From: Planctomycetaceae bacterium
Lineage (GTDB): Bacteria; Planctomycetota; Planctomycetia; Pirellulales; Thermoguttaceae
Direction of reading: 5' to 3'
DNA length: 9,911 nt
Assembly (NCBI GenBank): GCA_031283515.1
Contig: JAITBS010000011.1
Span: 1 to 9,911, forward strand
Of the stretch, positions 1 through 5,085 are shown one piece after another; the first letter of the stretch is position 1, and each line of letters begins with the position of its first letter. The notes beneath the pieces are model-generated. The model was not told where the DNA came from. It did no database searches and saw nothing but the letters and a program-made list of their open reading frames with translations. The position numbers were made by a program, and so were the translations under genes.

Positions 1-1
1 A

Positions 2-601
2 CCGGCACACACCAAATACACACCGTTTGAACAATATCAAACATCATATCGTGCCGTAGCAGGTGCTAATACAGGTGGAACATGGTGGTGGGATCAAGAC
101 GGCGGAGCTGGCGGTACCGTACGGGCTTACATGCGCGGAATTTTACATAATGTGTATGCCGTCAATCCGACAACAGATGGTGCAAAATCCATAGAATCCT
201 TTGCCTCGGTTACCGATGGAACAACAAATACCCTACTTTTCGTTGAACGTCATCAGCCGAAAGTACAGGTTCGTCGAGCAACTTATTGGTCAAGTATTCC
301 TACGAACCATCTCTACACCGCTTCACCAAAATCGGCAACACTCATTTCACATGATTGGGAATTATGTCTTTTAACCTGTGGTCTAAGTAGTCCCAATAAT
401 GAGTGGTTTTGCGGACGGTCAGCCGGAGCCTACCATACCAATGGATGTAACGCAACAGTAAGTGATGCTTCCGTGCGGTTTTTCAGTAACAATATCGATG
501 TCGGACTCGGGTGGGCTGCAAACCGAACTAATGTTCAAATGATCGGTATTTGGGGTTGTCTCTGCGCCATTTCCGACGGTGAAACGGCTAGTGTTCCGTA
601 A
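2..601 (+). CDS. DUF1559 family protein, 5'-truncated by the window edge
   Basis: The frame is open from position 2 to the TAA at 599-601, so only the last 199 residues are seen. The first internal Met (131) is not a credible start, because coding sequence with Trp/Gly-rich content (GGTWWWDQDGG) runs in frame upstream of it. DUF1559 (SBP_bac_10) proteins are very numerous in planctomycetes. They usually have an N-terminal type IV pilin-like methylation and transmembrane segment, which would lie outside this window, and are presumed to be envelope or secreted proteins of unknown function. Visible family signs are the TDGTTNTLLFVER segment and the C-terminal H-X9-D motif: His at codon 437-439, then nine residues, then Asp-Ala where Asp-Gly is usual, followed by SVRFFSNNID. 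A lipoprotein gene follows after 115 bp, a pairing I associate with this family. Family assignment is firm; the molecular role is unknown. Confidence 0.9.
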   Translation, partial: PAHTKYTPFEQYQTSYRAVAGANTGGTWWWDQDGGAGGTVRAYMRGILHNVYAVNPTTDGAKSIESFASVTDGTTNTLLFVERHQPKVQVRRATYWSSIPTNHLYTASPKSATLISHDWELCLLTCGLSSPNNEWFCGRSAGAYHTNGCNATVSDASVRFFSNNIDVGLGWAANRTNVQMIGIWGCLCAISDGETASVP

Positions 602-716
602 CGTTTTGTCCATTCCGAAATTATTGTTGTCATTATTTTTATTGTAACCGTATCGATTGCAATGTTGGTATTGGTTTTGAGTCATTTTCAAATTTCAAAT
701 TCACAAACAACGAAAA

Positions 717-1178
717 ATGAAAAACATTAATTTTTTTTCTTACCTATTTTGTATTATGGTGTTCTGTTTTTCCGGATGCGGTTCCCAAACGGTTGCCGTA
801 TCGGGAAAAGTAACTTTTGACGGTGAACCCGGTCAAAATATTGCTGTTTTATTTCAGGGTGAAACGGTTAACGGAAAATCACCGGAAACCGCTTTTGGTA
901 TTACTAATGCACGAGGTGAATATTCGCTTTCGTTAATGCATAATAAAAAACGTGGAGCCGTACCAGGAAACTATGCCGTTTTTATTTCATGGAAAAATCC
1001 TGAAGCGGAATCTGTTAATATCGCAGACGTTACGAGTAAGACCAATTCGTGTCCCTATAAAATTCCAACACGGGCAACAAACGGCGAAATGATGTTCACT
1101 GTTCCGCTTGAAGGAACAAAAAATGCCGATTTCGAATTTGATTCTTCCAAAGAATCATTTAAACCGAGCGGCGTGTAA
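717..1178 (+). CDS. Lipoprotein with a carboxypeptidase-regulatory-like beta-sandwich domain
   Basis: This 153-residue protein starts MKN, has a hydrophobic stretch (about residues 5-19) and then FSGC, so Cys21 is the likely lipidated residue of a lipobox; Phe at -3 is not canonical. The mature part begins VAVSGKVTFDGEPGQNIAVLF and continues with GITNARGEYSLSL and GAVPGNYAVFISW. That is the strand pattern of the small transthyretin/CarboxypepD_reg-like lipoproteins common in planctomycetes next to DUF1559 genes. No catalytic residues are evident, and a binding or structural role at the cell envelope is inference. No Shine-Dalgarno sequence is visible before the ATG at 717, but the fit of the signal peptide supports this start. 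A stem-loop starts inside the stop codon (see 1177-1203). The next gene, rpsG, is convergent. Confidence 0.85.
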   Translation: MKNINFFSYLFCIMVFCFSGCGSQTVAVSGKVTFDGEPGQNIAVLFQGETVNGKSPETAFGITNARGEYSLSLMHNKKRGAVPGNYAVFISWKNPEAESVNIADVTSKTNSCPYKIPTRATNGEMMFTVPLEGTKNADFEFDSSKESFKPSGV

Positions 1179-1203
1179 ATTTGAATGAGAGCATTCCAAA
1201 TTT
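1177..1203 (+). terminator. Stem-loop overlapping the lipoprotein stop codon, possible terminator
   Basis: AAATTT-GAATG pairs with CATTC-(bulged C)-AAATTT around an AGAG tetraloop, giving 11 base pairs with one bulge. The left arm begins in the TAA stop codon. The 3' flank (GTAATATATC) lacks a proper T tract, so efficient intrinsic termination is uncertain. The AAATTT arms are symmetrical, so it could serve either strand. Confidence 0.4.
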
Positions 1204-1213
1204 GTAATATATC

Positions 1214-1350
1214 AGTGGAATTATTGTCTGTTTTTTTCAAGTACTTAATTCAAAACAACTTACATCAAATTTTATGTTTTAAACTTGAAATTACGTGTGT
1301 TCTTAACTGATTATGATATAAGAACTTATGTCAAAGACGATAATTCCACT
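1214..1350. repeat. Nested inverted-repeat element between convergent genes
   Basis: The outer arms are 1214-1229 and 1335-1350: 16 positions, all complementary when one G-U pair is allowed. Inside lie two further stems. One pairs TTTCAAGT (1235-1242) with ACTTGAAA (1283-1290) and can extend inward with AAAAC/GTTTT (1252-1256 with 1276-1280). The other pairs GTTCTTA (1299-1305) with TAAGAAC (1319-1325) around a 13-nt loop. Together they form a three-way-junction-like fold about 137 nt long. It could be a structured RNA or 3' UTR, or a MITE-like palindromic insertion. No clear target-site duplication adjoins the arms, although AATAT occurs nearby on both sides (1206-1210 and 1353-1357). No protein is encoded. 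The complementarity is directly visible; function is unknown. Confidence 0.5.
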
Positions 1351-1392
1351 AAAATATTACGAGAAGTATAATCTTGAAACTGCACCAAGAAT

Positions 1393-1863
1393 TTACCATG
1401 CGAAATGGGCAAACGCTTTATTGGCTTCTGCCATACGGTGAACATTTTCCCGTTTGGTAATAGCAGTACCTTCTCTGTTGTAGGCGTTGACTAATTCGGA
1501 AGCCAGTTTTTCGCGAGTCGGCAATCCCTTTTTATCGCGAACCGCTGTGAGTATCCAACGAATTGCTAAGGATTGTTGCCGGTTTTTCTGGACAGTCATT
1601 GGCACCTGATAGGAAGCACCGCCAACTCGTTTGGAACGGACTTCAATATTGGGTTTTACATTATCAATTGCCTGATGAAAAACTTCTATCGGAGATTTTT
1701 CCGAAATTTTTTCCTTGATAATATCAAGCGCATTATAAAAAACACTTTGTGCAGCTGTTTTTTTGCCGTCCCACATGAGACAATTGATAAACTTGCTTGC
1801 TAAAATCGAATTATAAACCGGATCAGGTTTTAATTGCTTTTTACTTGCGGTAATACGACCCAT
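1393..1863 (-). CDS. rpsG: 30S ribosomal protein S7
   Basis: This 156-residue protein is full length for bacterial S7, which nucleates assembly of the 30S head by binding the 3' major domain of 16S rRNA and contacts E-site tRNA. Diagnostic segments are ASKFINCLMWDGKKTAAQ, NVKPNIEVRSKRVGGASYQVP, RQQSLAIRWI and the C-terminal NREGTAITKRENVHRMAEANKAFAHFAW block. The N-terminus (MGRITASKKQLKPDP) replaces the more common MPRR-type start and matches the planctomycete form as I remember it. It lies 91 bp downstream of rpsL on the same strand, as in the str operon. No Shine-Dalgarno sequence precedes the ATG at 1863; the preceding bases are CTTAAAA. No fusA or tuf follows; the next gene is convergent. 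Confidence 0.97.
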   Translation of the reverse strand: MGRITASKKQLKPDPVYNSILASKFINCLMWDGKKTAAQSVFYNALDIIKEKISEKSPIEVFHQAIDNVKPNIEVRSKRVGGASYQVPMTVQKNRQQSLAIRWILTAVRDKKGLPTREKLASELVNAYNREGTAITKRENVHRMAEANKAFAHFAW

Positions 1864-1954
1864 TTTTAAGAGTTACGGTTAGTGAATTAGGGATACAGAA
1901 AAAAAACTTTTTTTGGTTTGTGAAAAAAATGTTTATGAAAAAGTAGTAAACGTA

Positions 1955-2371
1955 TTATTTTTTCTTTGGTGCGGAGCCTTTGGCTCCTTTGGCGGCGGTT
2001 TTCTGAACTTTTTTGGCACCGTAACGGCTTCGAGCTTGTTTACGCCCATCAACTCCGGTGGAATCAAGAGTTCCTCGAATCACCTGGTACCGAACACCCG
2101 GCAAATCCCGAACTCGACCACCGCGAACTAAAACAATAGAGTGTTCCTGAAGCGAATGACCTTCACCAGGGATATACACAGTAACTTCTTTGCCGTTTGA
2201 AAGACGAACCCTTGTAATTTTCCGCAATGCAGAATTAGGTTTTTTGGGCGGCATTGTTCGGACAAGAAGGCAAACACCGCGTTTTTGTGCACATTTATCC
2301 AAAACAGGGGATTTACTTTTATAAACTTGTTGTCTTCGGTTTTTGCGAACCAGTTGATTAATTGTCGGCAT
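1955..2371 (-). CDS. rpsL: 30S ribosomal protein S12
   Basis: S12 sits at the decoding centre and controls translational accuracy. I chose the ATG at 2371, which gives MPTINQLVRKN, the conserved family start, and a 138-residue protein. An in-frame ATG 16 codons upstream (2419) adds only a Lys/Ile-rich stretch foreign to the family. The sequence aligns without gaps to E. coli S12 from residue 1 to past residue 95: PPKKPNSALRK carries Lys43, followed by GEGHSLQEHS and GGRVRDLPGVRY. Position 88 is Arg (codon 2110-2108, CGG) where E. coli has Lys. Asp89, the beta-methylthiolation site in some bacteria, and Pro91 are kept. The C-terminus has a Lys/Ala-rich extension after the family core (about residues 122-138). 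A promoter is placed at 2470-2497. The Shine-Dalgarno is at best weak (AAAAAGAAAAAAATT). Confidence 0.97.
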   Translation of the reverse strand: MPTINQLVRKNRRQQVYKSKSPVLDKCAQKRGVCLLVRTMPPKKPNSALRKITRVRLSNGKEVTVYIPGEGHSLQEHSIVLVRGGRVRDLPGVRYQVIRGTLDSTGVDGRKQARSRYGAKKVQKTAAKGAKGSAPKKK

Positions 2372-2396
2372 AATTTTTTTCTTTTTAATTTTTAAG

Positions 2397-2416
2397 TCGA
2401 TCTTAACAAGAATCGA
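2397..2416 (-). promoter_or_regulatory. Small stem-loop in the rpsL leader
   Basis: TCGAT pairs with ATCGA across a 10-nt interior that can add a few weak pairs. It lies about 25 nt upstream of the chosen rpsL start and inside the leader predicted from the promoter at 2470-2497. Ribosomal-protein leaders often carry autoregulatory stems, but this one is short and its role is unproven. Confidence 0.25.
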
Positions 2417-2469
2417 CACAAAACAGCATAAAGTTCACCAAGTATCAACAAACACATTTTAAGGACGAA

Positions 2470-2497
2470 ATGATAACGGATTTTCCAATCTTGTCAA
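2470..2497 (-). promoter_or_regulatory. Sigma70-type promoter for rpsL-rpsG
   Basis: On the minus strand a perfect -35 box TTGACA (2497-2492) is followed by a 16-bp spacer and a -10 box TATCAT (2475-2470). Transcription would start near 2463, giving a leader of roughly 90 nt before the ATG at 2371. The match quality and position in front of a highly expressed operon make this the better supported of the two strong promoters in the window. Confidence 0.7.
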
Positions 2498-2524
2498 CAG
2501 GGTATTAGTGAAAAAAAATTGCTA

Positions 2525-2553
2525 TTGAGTTTTTTGGGGTGATTTCGTATGAT
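2525..2553 (+). promoter_or_regulatory. Candidate promoter for the small lipoprotein gene
   Basis: TTGAGT (2525-2530), a 17-bp spacer and TATGAT (2548-2553) match 4/6 and 5/6 of the sigma70 consensus. It is divergent from the rpsL promoter. The transcript would carry a leader of about 105 nt that includes the hairpin at 2583-2625. In such AT-rich sequence a match of this quality can occur by chance. Confidence 0.35.
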
Positions 2554-2582
2554 TTCGTGTTGAATTTTATTTCTTTGAATCT

Positions 2583-2625
2583 GTACTTTTCAAAAATTTA
2601 CGAGAAACACTTTTTTAAAAAGTAC
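2583..2625 (+). repeat. Inverted repeat upstream of the small lipoprotein gene
   Basis: GTACTTTT (2583-2590) pairs perfectly with AAAAGTAC (2618-2625). After one C/A mismatch the stem continues with AAAAA (2592-2596) against TTTTT (2612-2616), leaving a 15-nt loop. This gives 13 pairs in a 14-position stem. It sits 42 bp before the lipoprotein ATG and has no T tract after it, so it is not a standard terminator. It could be a 5' UTR structure or a binding site for a dimeric regulator. Confidence 0.4.
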
Positions 2626-2666
2626 CATTTTATTTAAGAGTCCGATTTACCTCAAATACAATTCAA

Positions 2667-2942
2667 ATGCAAACAATTCGTTTTTCTTTATTCTTTTTTT
2701 TGTTAATTTGTTTATTAACTTTTTTTACGGGTTGTCTTTGCGATCCCGAATACTGTGCGATGCCGAATTTGTTCCATCCGGGGCATATTGACGAACAACG
2801 AGATCGAATGAAACAGTTTGATCCTTTTGCTCGAACAGACATTGGTCCTAAAATTGATGGAGATCGTCCACACGGTTCTCAACAAGAAACTCCGCTACCA
2901 CAACATTTCAACCAATATCCGCCGCAAAATACATCTAAATAA
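2667..2942 (+). CDS. Small planctomycete-type lipoprotein of unknown function
   Basis: This 91-residue protein has a strong type II signal peptide: a short charged start (MQTIR), a very hydrophobic core (residues 6-20) and FTGC with Cys23 as the lipidation site. The mature part has a distinctive line-up: CDPEYC, FHPGHIDEQRDRMKQFDPF, DIGPKIDGDRP, then a Pro/Gln-rich tail. I recall a family of small planctomycete membrane or secreted proteins with the same HPG..I..QR....FDP....D.GP...G.RP order, so I judge it a real conserved gene. Its role is unknown. Three Cys (23, 25, 30) lie close together; Cys23 would be lipidated and the other two could form a disulfide. It diverges from rpsL. No Shine-Dalgarno sequence is seen. 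Confidence 0.75.
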   Translation: MQTIRFSLFFFLLICLLTFFTGCLCDPEYCAMPNLFHPGHIDEQRDRMKQFDPFARTDIGPKIDGDRPHGSQQETPLPQHFNQYPPQNTSK

Positions 2943-2958
2943 AAAACGTCATAACTAT

Positions 2959-3057
2959 TGTAATATCCTAAACATAGATAAAAATCTTATAATAATGCAA
3001 TAGTGATCTTACTTTTTGTGTTAGTGCATTGTTCATCTTTAATTTTAGGATATTGTA
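2959..3057. repeat. Long-range inverted repeat with internal stem, 3' of the lipoprotein gene
   Basis: AATATCCTAAA (2962-2972) is perfectly complementary to TTTAGGATATT (3044-3054). Allowing two G-U pairs the stem reaches 2959/3057, giving 14 pairs. Inside, AATGCA (2994-2999) pairs with TGCATT (3025-3030). It begins 17 bp after the lipoprotein stop codon. A structured 3' UTR or small RNA is possible. An 11-bp match at this distance can arise by chance in AT-rich DNA. Confidence 0.3.
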
Positions 3058-3402
3058 TTTTCCGATAAGCCGGATTTGGTCAAGGTTACCTTTCTGTCTG
3101 TCCCCAATTTTAAGATTAACGAAGCACTCGTCTTTTGATTTTCATTCGTCAACCGATAAATCGGTTTCTACAAAAATTTTATTAAAATATTACGAATTAT
3201 GAATTTCTTGTTCATTGTTTCTGAGGGTGGTTCTTCCGGTTCTTTATGTCATACTTTTCAGTTGGTATTATATTTTAAATTCAATAAATTAAAAGAGATA
3301 GAACAAAACATTTTATTTTTTGAATTTTTAAATATCTTATGGGGAAGGTTTCAAAATAATAATATTTTGTGCATGATTTCAAACCATTCTCTTTCGCATA
3401 CC
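3058..3402. other. Gene-free AT-rich spacer upstream of nusA
   Basis: I find no convincing gene here. The only ATG-started frame of note (3199-3423, +) codes for Phe/Leu/Asn/Ile-rich sequence with no Shine-Dalgarno and no recognisable domain. The spacer holds a small hairpin at 3151-3166 (AACCGA-TAAA-TCGGTT) and the first copy of a 16-bp direct repeat, TTTTATTAAAATATTA, at 3177-3192; the second copy is at 3522-3537. The motif TCTGTCTGTCCCCAATT (3093-3109) resembles the GGGGACAG tails I recall around REP-type repeats, but there is no palindrome beside it. In many bacteria rimP would stand directly before nusA; no trace of it is seen. Confidence 0.5.
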
Positions 3403-3431
3403 TTGACGTATTTTCTGCGTTAGTGTATATT
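3403..3431 (+). promoter_or_regulatory. Sigma70-type promoter for nusA-infB
   Basis: TTGACG (3403-3408), a 17-bp spacer and TATATT (3426-3431) each match 5/6 of the consensus at optimal spacing. Transcription would start near 3438, leaving a leader of about 148 nt before the nusA ATG. A second TATAAT (3504-3509) lies closer to the gene but has only TTGCGT at a fitting distance. Confidence 0.65.
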
Positions 3432-3447
3432 ATAAAATCTATTGTTC

Positions 3448-3504
3448 GGGTAAGGAGAGCAAATTCTCTGATATGTAGATTGCGTACCAAGATGTTGCTT
3501 TTTT
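3448..3504 (+). promoter_or_regulatory. Possible attenuator-like structure in the nusA leader
   Basis: Two mutually exclusive pairings are visible. One is a local hairpin, GAGAG-CAAA-TTCTC (3455-3468, with G-U pairs). The other pairs GAGAGCAA (3455-3462) with TTGCTTTT (3495-3502), ending in the run of six T at 3499-3504. GGTA (3449-3452) can also pair with TACC (3485-3488). This has the arrangement of an antiterminator/terminator pair, but the second stem depends on two G-U pairs and a 32-nt loop. NusA is itself a termination factor, and leader attenuation of nusA is known in other bacteria, which makes it worth noting. Confidence 0.25.
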
Positions 3505-3585
3505 ATAATTTGTTGTTATCGTTTTATTAAAATATTAAATACGCCAAGCCCTTAACGATCCGGATTTTGGGACTAAAATCAAATC

Positions 3586-4848
3586 ATGAATCCCACTGAA
3601 GTATTACGAATAGTTGATGCCATTCATCGCGACAAACGAATCGATAAAGAGATTGTGTTTGTTGGCGTCGAGGCTGCTATTGCAACAGCGGCTCGGAAGC
3701 AATATGGCGAAGAAACCACCATAAAAATTCATGTTGATCGTGAAACCGGAGAAATTTCAGGAACGCGTAACGGCGAACCAATCTCGCCCGAAGAAATGAG
3801 CGAACGGATCGGTGCCCAAAGTGCAAAACAGGTCATGATCCAAAAAATTCGGGAAGCAGAACGTGATGCCATCTTTGAAGAAAATCGCGCTCAAATCGAT
3901 CAAATGGTCGTTGGAATTGTTCAACGAATTGAAAGTGGAAAAGGAAAAAAAGATGATATATTTCGAGAAGGCGGTTCAATTACAGTGACTCTTCATGGAG
4001 TAGAAGCGGTGTTGCCACGCGGAGAACGAATCCCCGGTGAGGTTTTTCACCCCGGTGACCGAGTTCGCGGAATTGTTATTGAAGTTAAAAAAACCGGCAA
4101 TCGTGTTAAAGTTATCCTAAGCCGTATTCGCCCTGTTTTTGTCCAAAAATTGTTCGAACAGGAAATTCCTGAAATTCAAGAGGCAGTCATCGAAATTAAA
4201 GGTATTGCCCGCGAACCCGGTTATCGTACTAAAATTGCGGTTTACAGTAGTGATCAACGGGTTGATTGTGTTGGAGCCTGTATTGGAATGCGGGGGAGCC
4301 GAATCAAAACTATCACAGAAGAACTCAACGATGAACGAATTGATGTTGTTCCTTGGAGTTCCGATATGCAGGTTTTTATTCCAAACGCACTTCGACCTGC
4401 TGAAATTGAAGAGGTTATTCTTTGTTCCATGCTTGGCAGAGCGGTGGTGTTGGTTCGGCAAGACCAAAGATCATTGGCAATTGGACGAAAAGGGCAAAAT
4501 GTCCGGCTTGCAAGTAAACTTTGCGGATGGGATGTTGAAATTATGACCCGCGAAGAACTGGAAGCCGATATTGAAAAAGCCATCGAAGGTTACGCACTGA
4601 TCGAAGGTATTGATTCGGAACTCGCTGACCGGTTGGTTGGCGAAGGTTTTTTGACCTTCGACGATCTCTCCATCATCGAACCCAATGATTTGGCTCAAAT
4701 GGGAAATATCTCTATGGAAGAAGCGGAAGCCATTATCGAACAAGCAGAACAATTCGCAGAACAAGAAGAAAAAATTAAAGAAAATCAATCAAATCGTGAA
4801 CAAATTAAAAACGGTAACATTGTTTCCGAAATGGAAACCGATGAATAA
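3586..4848 (+). CDS. nusA: Transcription termination/antitermination factor NusA
   Basis: NusA binds RNA polymerase near the RNA exit channel and modulates pausing, intrinsic termination and antitermination. The 420-residue protein has the usual order. The N-terminal RNAP-binding domain (about 1-105) starts MNPTEVLRIVDAIHRDKRIDK. An S1 domain follows (about 105-180, IVQRIESGKG to VKVILSR). KH1 (about 185-265) carries GMRG at 234-237, and KH2 (about 275-345) carries GRKG at 300-303 in SLAIGRKGQNVRLASKL. The C-terminal helix-hairpin-helix segment (about 338-386) is followed by an acidic Glu/Gln-rich tail. It is shorter than the 495-residue E. coli protein, which has two acidic repeats at its end. 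The start at 3586 is the first ATG and fits the family start, although no Shine-Dalgarno is visible. infB follows on the same strand, the conserved nusA-infB order. Confidence 0.97.
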   Translation: MNPTEVLRIVDAIHRDKRIDKEIVFVGVEAAIATAARKQYGEETTIKIHVDRETGEISGTRNGEPISPEEMSERIGAQSAKQVMIQKIREAERDAIFEENRAQIDQMVVGIVQRIESGKGKKDDIFREGGSITVTLHGVEAVLPRGERIPGEVFHPGDRVRGIVIEVKKTGNRVKVILSRIRPVFVQKLFEQEIPEIQEAVIEIKGIAREPGYRTKIAVYSSDQRVDCVGACIGMRGSRIKTITEELNDERIDVVPWSSDMQVFIPNALRPAEIEEVILCSMLGRAVVLVRQDQRSLAIGRKGQNVRLASKLCGWDVEIMTREELEADIEKAIEGYALIEGIDSELADRLVGEGFLTFDDLSIIEPNDLAQMGNISMEEAEAIIEQAEQFAEQEEKIKENQSNREQIKNGNIVSEMETDE

Positions 4849-4886
4849 TAACCGAATCGTTTGTTCAGAACTGATGTTTGAGTTTT

Positions 4887-4936
4887 TTGAGGGTTTCCTC
4901 AATATTCACCCTTTGTAGTTAAAGGATGTTCCTTTA
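4887..4936 (+). other. Two short stem-loops in the nusA-infB gap
   Basis: TTGAGG-GTTT-CCTCAA (4887-4902) is a perfect 6-bp stem. TAAAGGA-TGT-TCCTTTA (4920-4936) is a perfect 7-bp stem with a 3-nt loop. Neither is followed by a T tract, so neither is a good intrinsic terminator, and read-through into infB is expected. They may be mRNA processing or stability elements. Confidence 0.25.
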
Positions 4937-5052
4937 TGTAATAAAAATAGTAATCATAAGTAAGGATGTTGAAAATAAATTATCAGAAATTACTTTTAAG
5001 GTGAGTTTTTCTGTTGATAAGAAATTTTCGGCAACCTGATTCACTTGTTTTC

Positions 5053-5076
5053 GGCCTTAGTAGGGCCTTTGGAGAG
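5053..5076 (+). promoter_or_regulatory. Hairpin plus strong Shine-Dalgarno that decide the infB start
   Basis: GGAGAG (5071-5076) lies 9 nt upstream of the TTG at 5086, ideal spacing for initiation there. Directly before it a stem-loop GGCCT-TAGTA-GGGCC (5053-5067; GGCC/GGCC plus a T-G pair) ends 3 nt before the Shine-Dalgarno and could affect its accessibility. Confidence 0.5.
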
Positions 5077-5085
5077 AGTCGAGAT

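Noticed and set aside
2372..2419. Upstream ATG at 2419 as the rpsL start
   Set aside because: It would add 16 residues (MSILVKIDLKIKKKKI) absent from S12, whereas the ATG at 2371 gives the conserved MPTINQL start.
3093..3109. TCTGTCTGTCCCC motif here and TCTGTCCCTG at 8561-8570 as REP elements
   Set aside because: The shared core is short, no adjoining palindrome is present at either place, and no REP-associated transposase is in the window.
3199..3423. A 74-codon plus-strand frame before nusA
   Set aside because: AT-driven composition rich in Phe, Leu, Ile and Asn, no ribosome binding site, no family resemblance, and its end overlaps the strong nusA promoter. A real small gene is not excluded.
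2943..3585. tRNA or known riboswitch in the nusA upstream region
   Set aside because: I found no cloverleaf, no GTTCRA-type T-loop with paired arms and no riboswitch core that I recognise.
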